A program made the translations under genes and the position numbers. From positions 1 through 58,024 of the forward strand of contig JAFNXL010000033.1 in the NCBI GenBank assembly GCA_017379075.1: a DNA stretch of 58,024 bases, given 5' to 3'. The number at the start of each line of letters is the position of its first letter. Position 1 is the stretch's first letter. The notes below the pieces were generated by a model. It worked only from the letters and a program-made list of their open reading frames with translations, was not told the DNA's origin and did no database searches. This DNA is from Bacteroidaceae bacterium. Its GTDB lineage: Bacteria; Bacteroidota; Bacteroidia; Bacteroidales; Bacteroidaceae. Shown in pieces: positions 1-7,913 of the stretch.

Positions 1-355
1 GGCAAAGCAGTTTGGGCTGGCATGCCGCCACATGAGGATTTTTGTCCATGTATTCCAGCAATGGCGAAAGCCAATCGGCGCCCACCTGTACATCATTATT
101 TAGTAAGAGATAGAATTCGGCGTCCACCTGCTCCAAAGCCAGATGATAGCCCTGCGCAAATCCGTGATTGCGGTCAAGCACAATGCGGCGTACCGTGGGG
201 AACTCCCGATCAAGCATCTGCAAGGAGCCGTCGGTACTGGCATTGTCGGCCACAACGATTTCCGCTCCGGTGGAATGGCACACCACATCGGGGAGAAACT
301 CGCGGAGCATCTTCTCTCCGTTCCAATTGAGTATGACAACCGCTACCCTTTTCAT
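1..355 (-). CDS. Family 2 glycosyltransferase, N-terminal part (cut by window edge)
   Basis: The first 118 codons of a glycosyltransferase are visible, beginning MKRVAVVILNWNGE at the ATG at 355. The opening beta strand plus NWNGE, the later VVADNASTDGS and the LLLNNDV segment are the nucleotide-sugar and metal-binding motifs of the GT-A fold (family GT2, rhamnosyltransferase-like subgroup). Such enzymes move a sugar from a nucleotide donor onto a glycan or lipid acceptor at the inner membrane; donor and acceptor cannot be told from this part. The gene starts 11 bp after the stop of mtaB and is on the same strand, so it is probably co-transcribed with mtaB. The C-terminus lies outside the window. 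Confidence 0.85.
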   Translation of the reverse strand, partial: MKRVAVVILNWNGEKMLREFLPDVVCHSTGAEIVVADNASTDGSLQMLDREFPTVRRIVLDRNHGFAQGYHLALEQVDAEFYLLLNNDVQVGADWLSPLLEYMDKNPHVAACQPKLLC

Positions 356-366
356 TCTGCTGTGTG

Positions 367-1710
367 TTATTGATGGGTTACTATCTCGCCCGTAAGTGCG
401 TCATGCGCTTCATTCCATCCGCCCAGACGCACAGGCACAATGACGTTGTCGGGCTGTGACGGGTCGCACTTGATTTCCACACGGATATAATTGTCCGTGA
501 AACCATGAACCACCCCTGCCTGACGGCTGTGTTCCAGCAGCACCGGCCTCACCTGTCCCATGAAACGGGCATAAAAGGCATCCAGATGACGGTCGCTCAA
601 GGCGATTACCTGCTGGCTGCGGTCGTGCTTCTCCTGCGGACTCACCGTGTGCGGTATGCGCAATGCCATGGTGCCGGGACGCTCGCTGTAACTGAACACA
701 TGATACTGCGACACATCTATCCGTTCCATGAAGTCCAGCGCATCGGCAAACAGCTCTGCCGTCTCGCCCCGAGTGCCCACAATGACATCCACACCGATGA
801 ACGCATCGGGCATCAGCTGGCGGACGTATTCCACCTTGCGTGCGAAAAGTTCGGAATCATAGCGTCTGCGCATCAGTTTCAGCACCTCATCGCTTCCGCT
901 TTGCAGGGGAATATGGAAATGGGGCATGAAGGCACGGCTGCCGGCACAGAACTCAATGACTTCATCCGTAAGCAGATTGGGCTCAATGCTGCTGATACGG
1001 TAGCGTTCTATACCCTCCACCTTGTCCAACGCCTTTATCAAATCCAGAAAAGACTCGCCTGTGGTGCGGCCGAAATCGCCGATATTGACACCGGTGATGA
1101 CAATTTCCTTTCCTCCCTGTTCTGCTGCCTCGCGGGCCTGATCCACCAAGGAGGCGATACTGCCGTTGCGGCTTCTGCCACGAGCCTTGGGAATGGTGCA
1201 ATAGGTACAGTAATAATCGCAACCATCCTGCACTTTCAGGAAATAACGTGTACGGTCGCCACAGGAACAACTGGGCATGAAGGTGCGGATATCTGCCGTC
1301 CTCACCGTATGATGTTCGTGCGCCACCAGCACCCTTTCTTCGGGCATCATGGCCAGACGCTGAGCGATGTACTCCAATATCTGTCCTTTCTGCTCGGCGC
1401 CCAGCACCAAGTCCACACCATCTATGGCCGCCACCTGTTCCGGTTTGAGCTGGGCATAGCAGCCCGTAACCACAACCAATGCGCCAGGATGATGCTTTAC
1501 CAAACGATGGATGGCCTGCCTGCATTTCTGGTCGGCAACCTCGGTAACGCTACAGGTATTTATGATACACATATCAGCAACCTCGCCTCTCTTGGCCGTC
1601 TGAACGCCCATTTGCCGAAGTTGCTGTCCCACTGTGCTGGTTTCTGCAAAATTCAACTTGCAGCCCAATGTAAAATAAGCGGCTTTCTTGCCTGCAAACA
1701 ACTTATACAT
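367..1710 (-). CDS. mtaB: tRNA (N6-threonylcarbamoyladenosine(37)-C2)-methylthiotransferase MtaB
   Basis: 447 residues. A radical-SAM enzyme that adds a methylthio group to t6A37 of ANN-decoding tRNAs, giving ms2t6A. The N-terminal UPF0004 domain has the three cluster cysteines C17 (TLGCKLN), C53 (NTCSV) and C84 (TGCYAQ). The radical-SAM cluster motif CDYYCTYC is at 164-171 and the remainder is the SAM barrel plus a TRAM-like tail. The GCKLN and NTCS signatures place it with MtaB rather than MiaB. A perfect -7 box lies only 5 bp upstream of the ATG, so the mRNA may be leaderless. Its substrate t6A depends on Sua5, which is encoded at 32467-33042 in this window. Confidence 0.93.
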   Translation of the reverse strand: MYKLFAGKKAAYFTLGCKLNFAETSTVGQQLRQMGVQTAKRGEVADMCIINTCSVTEVADQKCRQAIHRLVKHHPGALVVVTGCYAQLKPEQVAAIDGVDLVLGAEQKGQILEYIAQRLAMMPEERVLVAHEHHTVRTADIRTFMPSCSCGDRTRYFLKVQDGCDYYCTYCTIPKARGRSRNGSIASLVDQAREAAEQGGKEIVITGVNIGDFGRTTGESFLDLIKALDKVEGIERYRISSIEPNLLTDEVIEFCAGSRAFMPHFHIPLQSGSDEVLKLMRRRYDSELFARKVEYVRQLMPDAFIGVDVIVGTRGETAELFADALDFMERIDVSQYHVFSYSERPGTMALRIPHTVSPQEKHDRSQQVIALSDRHLDAFYARFMGQVRPVLLEHSRQAGVVHGFTDNYIRVEIKCDPSQPDNVIVPVRLGGWNEAHDALTGEIVTHQ

Positions 1711-1714
1711 GATG

Positions 1715-1722
1715 CAAAGATA
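1715..1722 (-). promoter_or_regulatory. mtaB promoter -7 box
   Basis: TATCTTTG on the minus strand, an exact match to the Bacteroidetes -7 consensus TAnnTTTG. A TTTG at 1744-1747 could be the -33 element (spacing 21 bp). The box ends 4 bp before the mtaB ATG. Confidence 0.55.
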
Positions 1723-1783
1723 ACATTTCTTTGCGGTTTATGCAAATTGGTTAACATTATTATTTTATGTTACAAAAGTTTTG

Positions 1784-1791
1784 TATACTTT
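1784..1791 (+). promoter_or_regulatory. Promoter -7 box for the metallo-hydrolase gene
   Basis: TATACTTT followed by CG is a one-mismatch form of TAnnTTTG. It lies about 35 bp before the ATG at 1826, which excludes the in-frame TTG at 1781 as the translation start. No good -33 element is visible. Confidence 0.4.
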
Positions 1792-1825
1792 CGCAGAACA
1801 ACAGACCATACAACACACAAAAACA

Positions 1826-2740
1826 ATGGAAAGAAGATCTTTTTTAAAGGCATCGGCCTTGTCACTGATGGCCATGAATACAGGGATTGCCGAAGGGCAG
1901 ACTGCCGCACAGACCACTGCACAGGCAGGAGAGGTTAAAGTACGTTTTCTGGGCACAGGAGCAGCCGACTGGAACGGTCGCGACGACAGAGGAGAGCTGA
2001 GACGCCTGTCAAGCATACTGGTGGACGACAGCATCCTGTTTGACCTCACCGCCCACAACCCTGAGATGATACCATCGGGCATCGCCCCGCAAACCGTGTT
2101 CTACACCCACTCCCACGGCGACCACTATCATCCAGAAACGGCGTTGAAACTGGGTGTAAAGAAAGTGTATCTGAGCCAAACCTGGTACGACATTGCCGTA
2201 CAGGATTTCAAGCGGGCAGCCGCAAAGCTGAAGGCGGAAATGCCCCAAATCATACCACTGCACATTGGGCAACCCGTGCAGATTGGAAACCTGTCCGTCA
2301 CACCGTTGCCGGCAAGCCACGCCACCGAGAAGTTTTATGAACAGACGCTCATTTATCTGATAGAAAAAGCAGGAGTAAGACTCATCTACGCTACAGACAC
2401 CGGCGGAATCCCCGCCGTAGCCGCCCGACTGGCTGGCATAGACGCACACGACCGCAACGGCAAGCCCATCACGGGCCTCATCATGGAAGCCACAATGGGA
2501 ATGGGGTACGATGACGACTTCCGCGTCTTTGCACATTCCAGTGTGGCCTGCGTCCACCAAATCGTCAGAGTCATCCAAAATGCCAAGCGCTACACCCCAC
2601 CCGCAGGACAACCCGTCTACCTCACGCACATGGCAAGGACAATGCACGGCACCCAGGCCGAACTGGACGCCTCGCTCCCCCAACCTCTTAAAGCCGCCTA
2701 TGACGGACTGGAAGTCGTGTTCAAGTCGCCTATGACCTAA
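1826..2740 (+). CDS. Exported MBL-fold metallo-hydrolase with twin-arginine signal
   Basis: 304 residues from the ATG at 1826. The N-terminus MERRSFLKASALSLMA is a twin-arginine type export signal followed by a low-complexity Gln/Thr linker, so the enzyme is probably periplasmic. The domain then starts with the FLGTGAADW strand and carries the zinc motif HSHGDH at residues 95-100. Later His/Asp ligands appear in PASHATEKF and ATDTGG, and the terminal LTHM motif completes the metallo-beta-lactamase fold (Lactamase_B_2-like subgroup). The substrate is unknown; phosphodiester or lactone hydrolysis are typical of the fold. It is divergent from mtaB. Fold assignment is secure, function is not. Confidence 0.85.
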   Translation: MERRSFLKASALSLMAMNTGIAEGQTAAQTTAQAGEVKVRFLGTGAADWNGRDDRGELRRLSSILVDDSILFDLTAHNPEMIPSGIAPQTVFYTHSHGDHYHPETALKLGVKKVYLSQTWYDIAVQDFKRAAAKLKAEMPQIIPLHIGQPVQIGNLSVTPLPASHATEKFYEQTLIYLIEKAGVRLIYATDTGGIPAVAARLAGIDAHDRNGKPITGLIMEATMGMGYDDDFRVFAHSSVACVHQIVRVIQNAKRYTPPAGQPVYLTHMARTMHGTQAELDASLPQPLKAAYDGLEVVFKSPMT

Positions 2741-2828
2741 AAAGTTTACAATCCTCTATCCATCACACGCTGCTAAAAATGTAAAGAAAAAAGAAGCGAA
2801 ATATAAGCTGTATATGGGAAAAAGTGTG

Positions 2829-2836
2829 TACCTTTG
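2829..2836 (+). promoter_or_regulatory. Promoter -7 box for the small lipoprotein gene
   Basis: TACCTTTG, an exact match to TAnnTTTG, about 50 bp before the ATG at 2887. No convincing -33 TTTG is seen. Confidence 0.6.
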
Positions 2837-2886
2837 CAGCGTTTTTAAAGGAAATAGATTGTTTAATAGTTTAAAAGTTAAAGAAA

Positions 2887-3084
2887 ATGAAGAAGTTAGC
2901 TTTTGTTTTTGCTGCCGTAGTTGCAGTATCTTTCGCTTCTTGCGGTAACAAGACTGCAGAAAACGCCGAAACCGCAGACAGCACCGTTGAGGCTGAAATC
3001 GTTGAAGAGGTAGTAGAGGATTCTTGCTGTGCAAAGGATTCTGCCTGCTGTGCCGAAAAGGCTGGAGCTCCCTGCGCTGAATAA
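2887..3084 (+). CDS. Small cysteine-rich lipoprotein, function unknown
   Basis: 65 residues. A lipoprotein signal peptide (MKKLAFVFAAVVAVSFAS) ends at a lipobox cysteine, C19. About 46 mature residues follow: first acidic (Glu/Ala/Val repeats), then a tail with five cysteines arranged CC...CC...C. The spacing suggests metal binding or disulfide bonding, but no family was recognised. It has its own promoter and a clear terminator, so it is a single-gene transcript. An ORF on the opposite strand here is Leu/Phe/Arg-rich and looks like a shadow. Confidence 0.75.
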   Translation: MKKLAFVFAAVVAVSFASCGNKTAENAETADSTVEAEIVEEVVEDSCCAKDSACCAEKAGAPCAE

Positions 3085-3112
3085 TCAGCAGCATTAGCAA
3101 CAAAAAATAATC

Positions 3113-3150
3113 AAAGATGGGTCATCCAATGATCCATCTTTTTCTTTTTG
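3113..3150 (+). terminator. Rho-independent terminator of the small lipoprotein gene
   Basis: A 13-bp stem (3113-3125 with 3129-3141, one G-T pair, 3-nt loop) is followed directly by TTTCTTTTT. Confidence 0.85.
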
Positions 3151-3169
3151 TATGACGAGCATTTCATTC

Positions 3170-3209
3170 TAAAAAAAGATGCGCCCCATAATGTATGGAA
3201 CGCATCTTT
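3170..3209 (-). terminator. Rho-independent terminator of the rpsF-rpsR-rplI operon
   Basis: On the minus strand AAAGATGCG (3201-3209) pairs with CGCATCTTT (3175-3183), followed by a run of T. It lies 27 bp past the rplI stop and faces the terminator of the convergent lipoprotein gene. Confidence 0.85.
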
Positions 3210-3235
3210 ATAGGTTTTAATATGTCGCTTATTGA

Positions 3236-3721
3236 TTAAGCTTCTGTTGCCTCAGCGGGAGTTTCTTCTACTGCGGGAGCACCTTCTTCAATAACGGTGA
3301 AGGCAATCTGTGCAGAAACTTCCTTGTGTACCTTAACGGTAGCTACGTATTCGCCAACGGTCTTTACATCCTTAACCTGGATGAGCTTGCGGTCGATATC
3401 GAAACCGAGCTTCTGCAACTCATCAGCAATCTGCAAGCTGTTTACGCTTCCGTAGATGTTGCCAGAGGTGCTAACCTTGGTTGCGATGGTCAAAGATACA
3501 GCGCTCAGCTTTTCAGCCAGAGCCTCAGCGTCTGCCTTGATCTTAGCCAACTTTACAGCCTTCTGCTTGAGGATTTCAGCGAGTTCCTTCTTTGCGCTCT
3601 CTGATGCGATAACAGCCTTTCCGTAAGGAATCAGATAGTTACGGCCATAACCAGACTTTACGTTTACAATGTCATTCTTGTAACCCAAGCCAATAATGTC
3701 TTCTTTCAGTATAATTTCCAT
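3236..3721 (-). CDS. rplI: 50S ribosomal protein L9
   Basis: 161 residues. The N-terminal domain MEIILKEDIIGLGYKNDIV with VKSGYGRNYLIP is the L9 signature that binds 23S rRNA near the L1 stalk base. A long helix (about 41-75) links it to the C-terminal domain, which contains GNIYGSVNSLQIADEL. A short acidic Glu/Ala/Pro tail extends past the usual end, as is common in Bacteroidetes. It is the last gene of rpsF-rpsR-rplI, 22 bp downstream of rpsR. Confidence 0.97.
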   Translation of the reverse strand: MEIILKEDIIGLGYKNDIVNVKSGYGRNYLIPYGKAVIASESAKKELAEILKQKAVKLAKIKADAEALAEKLSAVSLTIATKVSTSGNIYGSVNSLQIADELQKLGFDIDRKLIQVKDVKTVGEYVATVKVHKEVSAQIAFTVIEEGAPAVEETPAEATEA

Positions 3722-3743
3722 AATCTATGTCCTCCTTAAGTTT

Positions 3744-4013
3744 TTACTTCATCAAATCAGTTACGAAGGGCAGCAAAGCCAAGTGACGGGCACGCTTAAC
3801 AGCCTGAGCCACACGACGCTGATACTTCAGTGATGTACCGGTGATACGACGGGGAAGAATCTTTCCCTGCTCATTCAAAAACTTCTTCAAGAATTCGGGA
3901 TCCTTGTAGTCGATGTACTTGATACCGCTCTTCTTGAAACGGCAATACTTTTTCTTCTTGGTGTCGATTGCAGGAGCAGTCAGATAACGAATTTCAGATG
4001 ATTGCTGTGCCAT
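3744..4013 (-). CDS. rpsR: 30S ribosomal protein S18
   Basis: 89 residues. It contains the S18 core ([27 protein letters not shown]) and [26 protein letters not shown], and has the expected length. S18 sits on the 30S platform next to S6; its gene follows rpsF by 2 bp, as in most bacteria. A basic KKKKYCRF stretch is near the N-terminus. Confidence 0.97.
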   Translation of the reverse strand: MAQQSSEIRYLTAPAIDTKKKKYCRFKKSGIKYIDYKDPEFLKKFLNEQGKILPRRITGTSLKYQRRVAQAVKRARHLALLPFVTDLMK

Positions 4014-4015
4014 GA

Positions 4016-4357
4016 TTAAGCCTCCTTGTTAGATTTGTTGTTTCTGCGCTTTTCAGCATACTCTGCTGCATACTTCTCCATCTTTACGGTCAAGAAGCGC
4101 AGCACCTTCTCGTCACGACGGTAAGCTACCTCAAGTTTCTTGAGTACTTCGGGAGCAGCCTTGAACTCAATCAGTTCATAGAAGCCGGTATTCTTCTTCT
4201 CGATAGAATAGGCAAGCTTCTTCAAGCCCCAGTTCTCCTCATTGATAATCTCTGCACCATACTTGGTGAGAACACCTTTGATTTTGTTTACCGCTTCCTT
4301 CATCTGTTCATCAGACAAAACGGGAGTCAAAATGAAAACGGTTTCGTATTGATTCAT
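4016..4357 (-). CDS. rpsF: 30S ribosomal protein S6
   Basis: 113 residues. Signature [15 protein letters not shown] at the start, then [25 protein letters not shown] and [17 protein letters not shown]; basic tail. S6 forms a heterodimer with S18 on the platform of the small subunit. It is the first gene of the S6-S18-L9 operon and is preceded by a good -7/-33 promoter. Confidence 0.97.
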   Translation of the reverse strand: MNQYETVFILTPVLSDEQMKEAVNKIKGVLTKYGAEIINEENWGLKKLAYSIEKKNTGFYELIEFKAAPEVLKKLEVAYRRDEKVLRFLTVKMEKYAAEYAEKRRNNKSNKEA

Positions 4358-4404
4358 AATACGTTAAATTGATTAATTAATTAGGTTTTATGCAAAATGC
4401 GGTG

Positions 4405-4435
4405 CAAAGGTACTACTTTTTCCTCATTCCCACAA
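4405..4435 (-). promoter_or_regulatory. rpsF operon promoter
   Basis: On the minus strand TACCTTTG (4405-4412) is an exact -7 box and TTG at 4433-4435 is a plausible -33 element with 20-bp spacing. The expected start of transcription leaves a leader of about 40 nt before rpsF. Confidence 0.65.
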
Positions 4436-4537
4436 TGTTTTGTATGATTTTTTTCTTCGGTGCATGGATTCGGAGTGTCTGATATCCATACATTTTGCAC
4501 AGCCGAACTGGGTATTGGAATAGCTGGGCAAAACCAC

Positions 4538-4576
4538 TTCCCTCCCGAGGAAAATATTTTTCCCTCCCGAGGAAAA
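4538..4576. repeat. Double repeat with 22-bp period, copy A
   Basis: The 17-mer TTCCCTCCCGAGGAAAA occurs at 4538 and again, without change, at 4560, with ATATT between. Each unit can fold weakly (TTTCC...GGAAA) and the spacer AAAATATTTT is itself palindromic. A near copy lies at 24248-24283 and a diverged one inside nrnA at 14633-14671. The rest of the 382-bp gap between rpsF and the next gene holds the rpsF promoter and otherwise nothing recognisable. Confidence 0.8.
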
Positions 4577-4739
4577 ACAGAAAGGGTGCTTTTTGCCTTT
4601 GGGCTGTCGGCTGAGGGTAAAATATAAAAAACAGGACGCTTACGTCATTTTTTCAGAAAAAGATTTCGCCATCTCACAAAAAATGTGTTAATTTGCGCTG
4701 AATAATGCTAAAGAAGTAATAATAAAAATCATAAACATA

Positions 4740-4904
4740 ATGAAAAAGTATTTAGGAATCATCCTCATTGTCTTGGGTGCATTGATGCTGGTCATCAGCT
4801 ATTTTGTGGATTTGGTAGACTATAACGGCTACAACGTTGGTGCGCTTTTGCTCATCGTCATCGGTTTGATTGCCCATATCCAGATCACCAAAAAGACAAA
4901 GTAA
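4740..4904 (+). CDS. 54-residue two-helix membrane protein
   Basis: Start ATG 4740, stop TAA 4902-4904. The peptide begins MKKYLGIILIVLGALMLVIS, then has a short hydrophilic turn (DLVDYNGYN), a second hydrophobic helix (VGALLLIVIGLIAHI) and a basic end (TKKTK). This is the usual layout of a small two-span inner-membrane protein. The reading frame is credible because of hydrophobic periodicity, a near-consensus -7 box about 45 bp upstream and a strong terminator just downstream. Function unknown. I believe similar short proteins occur in other Bacteroidales, but I cannot check here. Confidence 0.7.
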   Translation: MKKYLGIILIVLGALMLVISYFVDLVDYNGYNVGALLLIVIGLIAHIQITKKTK

Positions 4905-4941
4905 GGACAACGCCATCTTAAACCACATTTTGGCTAAAGAC

Positions 4942-4984
4942 AATCTCAGACCCGAAACTATACGAGTCTGAGATTTTTTTTTTT
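4942..4984 (+). terminator. Rho-independent terminator of the 54-residue gene
   Basis: AATCTCAGAC (4942-4951) pairs with GTCTGAGATT (4966-4975), with CCG/CGA extending the stem, followed by a run of T. Confidence 0.9.
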
Positions 4985-5032
4985 AGAATTTCTTAAAACA
5001 CACACACGCTTTATTTTAATCGTACTCGTACC

Positions 5033-7186
5033 ATGCTACTCCCCCTACTCCTTTCCGCATTCCTCACCACTTCTGAGGCTCCTCAGAACGACAGCATCAA
5101 GACTTCATGGATGAACAACGTCTCCGTGACCGGAGAGAAAAGACAAGTGATGTACCGCCTGGACCGCCGCCGCATTGCCGCAAGCACCAATCTGGCCGCA
5201 AGCGGAGGCACGGCCTTGGATGTGCTGAAGACCATCCCCTCAGTTGCCATTGACGCCGACGGCAACGTGACCCTGCGTGGAAGCGGCCACTTCCTGGTGT
5301 ACATTGACGGCAAGCCAAGCCCTCTCGAAGGCGCACAAGCCCTGGAGCAGATTCCAGCAGGGACAATTGAGGACTTGGAGATTCTGACCACGCCTTCGGC
5401 CCGATACAAGACCGACGGCGACGTGGGCATCATCCACATCATTACAAAACAAGGGCAAGGAAAGGGATTGAGCGGAATGGCCAACGCATCTGGCAGCACG
5501 CTGGGCACCTGGAGCATAGACGGCAGGCTGGACTACCAGCGCAAGAGCCACACAATATGGGCAAGCATGGTGGCATCGGACATCAAGGGAAAGAGCGACT
5601 TCAACCAAAGCAAGACCACCATTGTGGATGACTATGAGACAACCTCGCAATCTGACGGAACACGCTATACCCGCAACCGCTCGCTCATCGGTACCGTGGG
5701 ATGGAAATTCATGCCCAACAAAAGCCATCTGCTGAACGTAGACCTGCAATCGGGCCAGACCCGCAGACGCAGAGGCGGAGACATGAAATACCACGAGTTG
5801 AGGACACTGGCCGGGAATCTGCTTAACGACGGCACGTATAACAGCCACGACCGGTACTTATTGCTGAAAAACCTGGTACAATTGTCTGCTGACTATACAT
5901 GGAACATTAACGAGAACGGAGACAAGCTGTCATTGCAAAGCCGTAACCGTTACGACTGGCGTTCGCTGGAATATACGGAAAGCAACATGTTTGACCTGAC
6001 CGGAAACCGATATGAAGGCACAAGAGGATACGAACGGGAACACCACTGGGACTGCGACGGAAGCCTTACATACATAAAGCAGTATAGAAGCTCGGGAAAA
6101 CTGGAAGCCGGATACCAGTACACCACCTATAGCGAGATTGGAAACTACAACATCAAATACTGGGACCGTCCCGCCCAAGAATTCCAATGGCAGGACAATC
6201 TGCATGCCCCGTTCGACTATCGCAGACAAGTGCATTCCGCCTATGCCATGGTGAACGACCAGTTCGGCAACTTCATCATGGATGCCGGAGTGCGTGCCGA
6301 CCGCGTTATCGACCAATTGGAAATCAGCGTTGAGGGCGCCGACCGCCACATCAAGCGCCTGGAATTCTATCCCAGCGCACATCTGGGCTACGTACAGGAC
6401 TGGGGCACATTCACCGCCGGATACGCCCGCCGCACCAACAGACCGGGAATATGGCAGTTGGAGCCTTACATCACCTACGAAGACTACTACACCAAGAAGG
6501 TTGGCAACCCGGACATCAACCCGGAATACATTCACGCACTGGAACTGAGTTACCGCAAGTCGTTCCAAAAGGGGAACAGCCTGAACGTAACAGGATATTA
6601 CAGATGGCGCTCTGACGTAATAGATGTCATGAGAAAGGCATACGAACCCGGCGTTACGCTGGACTCCATTATCAATGCCGGAGACCAGATAGACCGCGGC
6701 ATAGAACTTTCGCTCTTGCTCAATCCCACAAAATGGTGGAAGAGCACATTAAACGGCGACATCCACAACTACCGCTTTACCAGCCACAGCGAAGGATGCA
6801 CCAGCGCAGACGGCGTGAGTTTCATGGTTGGATGGCTGAACCAATTCACCGCCACACCTACGACCAAACTGCAGTTCGACGGCCACGTAGTAGGTCCCAA
6901 ACGCCACAGCCAAGGCCGCGAAAGCGCATATTGCTACTTTGACCTGGCGGCACGCCAACAACTGCTGAAAGGAAAGATGTCCGTATCCTTGGTCGCTCAC
7001 GATGTCCTCCGCACCGCGCGCTACCACAATATAAGAAGCACCACCACTCTCGTCTCCGATACAAAAGTGCGTCCAAAATACCCTAACATTCTGTTGTCCC
7101 TCAGTTGGAACTTCAATGCTTCGGGCAAGAAAGACCACACAGGAGCCGTGAGTGATGGTGCCCAGTTTGACGGAAAAGACTTCTAA
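5033..7186 (+). CDS. TonB-dependent-receptor-like outer-membrane beta-barrel protein
   Basis: 717 residues. A short hydrophobic leader (MLLPLLLSAFLTTSEA) precedes a plug-like region at about 25-145 containing GGTALDVLKTIPSV, VTLRGSG, YIDGKP and IEDLEILTTPSARY...GDVGIIHIITK. The rest is aromatic-rich beta-barrel of the outer-membrane beta-barrel family 3 type. The N-terminal carboxypeptidase-like domain common in Bacteroidetes relatives is absent. It probably imports or binds a ligand at the outer membrane, unknown here. No SusD-type gene is adjacent. The stop is 4 bp from the stop of the convergent rprY. Confidence 0.85.
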   Translation: MLLPLLLSAFLTTSEAPQNDSIKTSWMNNVSVTGEKRQVMYRLDRRRIAASTNLAASGGTALDVLKTIPSVAIDADGNVTLRGSGHFLVYIDGKPSPLEGAQALEQIPAGTIEDLEILTTPSARYKTDGDVGIIHIITKQGQGKGLSGMANASGSTLGTWSIDGRLDYQRKSHTIWASMVASDIKGKSDFNQSKTTIVDDYETTSQSDGTRYTRNRSLIGTVGWKFMPNKSHLLNVDLQSGQTRRRRGGDMKYHELRTLAGNLLNDGTYNSHDRYLLLKNLVQLSADYTWNINENGDKLSLQSRNRYDWRSLEYTESNMFDLTGNRYEGTRGYEREHHWDCDGSLTYIKQYRSSGKLEAGYQYTTYSEIGNYNIKYWDRPAQEFQWQDNLHAPFDYRRQVHSAYAMVNDQFGNFIMDAGVRADRVIDQLEISVEGADRHIKRLEFYPSAHLGYVQDWGTFTAGYARRTNRPGIWQLEPYITYEDYYTKKVGNPDINPEYIHALELSYRKSFQKGNSLNVTGYYRWRSDVIDVMRKAYEPGVTLDSIINAGDQIDRGIELSLLLNPTKWWKSTLNGDIHNYRFTSHSEGCTSADGVSFMVGWLNQFTATPTTKLQFDGHVVGPKRHSQGRESAYCYFDLAARQQLLKGKMSVSLVAHDVLRTARYHNIRSTTTLVSDTKVRPKYPNILLSLSWNFNASGKKDHTGAVSDGAQFDGKDF

Positions 7187-7190
7187 GGGC

Positions 7191-7898
7191 CTATGCCTCT
7201 TCTGTAACATTCGGCACAATCAGGCGATAGCCCTTGCCGTGCACATTGGTAATCTCTACAGAAGGTTCCTCACGCAAATGCTTGCGCAGCTTGGTGATGT
7301 AAACATCCATGCTGCGTGCATTGAAATAGTTGTCCACAGTCCAGATGGCCTTGAGCGCCACATCACGATGAAGCACTTGATTGACATTGGCACAAAGTAA
7401 CGACAAAAGTTCGCTTTCCTTTGTGGTTAGTTTGGTCTGTTTATCGCCGATTATAAGAGACTGACGCTGGGTATCAAAGACAATCTTGCCCAAAAGATAA
7501 CGTGAGACCTTGGTCTGTCCTTTTCCCTTAACCCTTCGCAAAATGGCTTCCATACGATAAACCAATTCGTCCATGGAGAATGGTTTTGTGAGGTAATCAT
7601 CAGCACCAAGCTTGAAACCTTCCAGAATGTCATCCTTAAGATTCTTTGCGGTCAGGAAGATGATGGGCACATCGGGACTGATTGCCCTGATCTCTCTGGC
7701 CAGCATAAATCCGTCCATCTTAGGCATCATCACATCCAGCAGGCACATATCATAGCTGCCTGTCTGGAATGCCTGCAGTCCGGCTTCGCCATCCAGGAAC
7801 AATTCTGCATCATACCCCTTCGCTTGAAGATATTCTCTCACGAGCATGCCCAGGCTTTCTTCGTCCTCACATAGCAAAATGCGCATTTTAGTTTCCAT
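7191..7898 (-). CDS. rprY: OmpR-family response regulator RprY
   Basis: 235 residues. The receiver domain has acidic pocket E11/D12, phospho-acceptor D55 (LLDVMMP), T83 and K105 (LTKPFS). The C-terminal winged helix (about 134-230) has the RSMDVYITKLRKHL recognition helix and HGKGYRL wing. Length and pairing with a 510-residue kinase match the RprX/RprY pair first described in Bacteroides fragilis, where it was linked to antibiotic resistance phenotypes. It follows rprX by 15 bp and is surely co-transcribed. Regulon is not evident from this window. Confidence 0.9.
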   Translation of the reverse strand: METKMRILLCEDEESLGMLVREYLQAKGYDAELFLDGEAGLQAFQTGSYDMCLLDVMMPKMDGFMLAREIRAISPDVPIIFLTAKNLKDDILEGFKLGADDYLTKPFSMDELVYRMEAILRRVKGKGQTKVSRYLLGKIVFDTQRQSLIIGDKQTKLTTKESELLSLLCANVNQVLHRDVALKAIWTVDNYFNARSMDVYITKLRKHLREEPSVEITNVHGKGYRLIVPNVTEEA

Positions 7899-7913
7899 AA
7901 AATTCCTTTCTTT

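Noticed and set aside
1781-1825. Upstream TTG start for the metallo-hydrolase
   Set aside because: The TTG lies in the -7 box, so it is not in the mRNA; the twin-arginine motif starts right after ATG 1826.
505-1938. 477-residue open frame on + across mtaB
   Set aside because: Antisense of a clearly conserved radical-SAM enzyme; composition is His/Ala-rich without domains. A shadow frame.
2756-3103. 115-residue ORF on minus opposite the small lipoprotein
   Set aside because: Low complexity (Leu/Phe/Arg/Gln) and antisense; the + frame has lipobox, promoter and terminator.
3100-3235. Small RNA between the two terminators at 3113-3209
   Set aside because: The space is filled by two facing terminators; no promoter box is present between them.
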